Below, piece by piece: positions 31,978 to 32,005 of a stretch of 32,005 nt of DNA. Origin of the DNA: Modestobacter caceresii (lineage in GTDB: Bacteria > Actinomycetota > Actinomycetes > Mycobacteriales > Geodermatophilaceae). The stretch is from assembly GCF_000761485.1 (NCBI RefSeq), contig NZ_JPMX01000029.1, forward strand, positions 1 through 32,005. The letters run 5' to 3'. The notes below the pieces were generated by a model. It had not been told where the DNA came from. It was given only the letters and a program-made list of their open reading frames with translations, and did no database searches. The first letter of the stretch is position 1. Every line of letters begins with the position of its first letter. The position numbers were made by a program, and so were the translations under genes.

Positions 31978-32005
31978 CTACTTGTCGGAGTCGAGGTCTT
32001 CGGCC
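31978..32005 (-). CDS. possible C-terminal tail of a gene extending beyond the right edge
   Basis: On the minus strand the last bases read ...AEDLDSDK and a TAG stop at 31980-31978. Only eight full codons are visible, so the product cannot be named. The adjacent 31955-31977 is less GC-rich than the rest of the window. It could be the end of a normal gene or of an insertion-sequence transposase. Confidence 0.3.

Noticed and set aside
1-32005. CRISPR arrays, tRNA or rRNA genes, prophage or defence islands
   Set aside because: No regularly spaced repeats, cloverleaf-like sequences, integrases or recognised defence genes were seen by reading both strands.

Overview
The window is GC-rich DNA with strong G/C third-position bias, frequent GTG and TTG starts, many 1-4 base gene overlaps, and hairpin terminators without T-tracts. 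Together with a DUF222/HNH endonuclease remnant, an F420-dependent oxidoreductase, a PAC2 protein and a SigE-type sigma-like protein, this points to a high-GC actinobacterium, probably Geodermatophilaceae (Blastococcus, Geodermatophilus or Modestobacter type). This placement is an inference; no rRNA or tRNA gene is present to fix it.

Layout. 1-660 (minus): the start of a membrane-anchored, Ala/Gln-rich extracytoplasmic protein behind a c-di-AMP (ydaO-type) riboswitch. 763-1970 (minus): universal stress protein and a class I methyltransferase. 2187-3674 (plus): cupin, DyP-type heme peroxidase and a 46-residue zinc-ribbon protein, probably one oxidative-stress operon. 3712-5121: a decayed segment with a small doubtful ORF, a frameshifted 5'-truncated HNH endonuclease (minus) and a 5'-truncated arginase-family remnant (plus) joined head to head. 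5079-7428: short-chain dehydrogenase, unknown protein and CitE-like lyase. 7481-10083: PrmC-like methyltransferase (minus) diverging from a degenerate SigE-like sigma protein translationally coupled to a single-pass membrane protein.

10090-15921 is the most coherent system: a divergent 5-oxoproline (pyroglutamate) cluster. A GntR/FCD regulator and a DUF1445 hydro-lyase family protein read left. An NRAMP-fold transporter lacking its metal-binding motifs, pxpA, pxpB, pxpC and a coupled SpeE-like methyltransferase-fold gene read right. The gene content matches the Bacillus ycsF-ycsG-ycsI-kipI-kipA locus. A TTGT-N3-ACAA palindrome sits inside the promoter spacer of the transporter gene and is the likely operator.

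15873-20192: two MFS transporters flanking a GH13 glycosidase. 20257-24003: an HAE1-type RND pump diverging from a MarR regulator across a 23-bp palindrome. 24026-26188 (minus): ankyrin protein, dienelactone hydrolase, a helical protein of unknown function and a small membrane protein. 26263-27807: an XRE helix-turn-helix fused to a MurA-like enolpyruvyl transferase. 27846-28948 (minus): a SatD-like regulator with a coupled membrane protein and a GCAAGCT inverted repeat just upstream. 29025-31942: PPOX/F420 oxidoreductase, AI-2E family permease and PAC2 protein. The last 60 bases are less GC-rich and may be the tail of a further minus-strand gene or an insertion sequence end.

I see no phage, CRISPR or classical defence locus. 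The most novel-looking items are the pyroglutamate cluster with its atypical NRAMP protein and visible operator, the HTH-MurA fusion, the degenerate sigma/membrane pair with a repeated C-terminal motif, and the SatD-like module.
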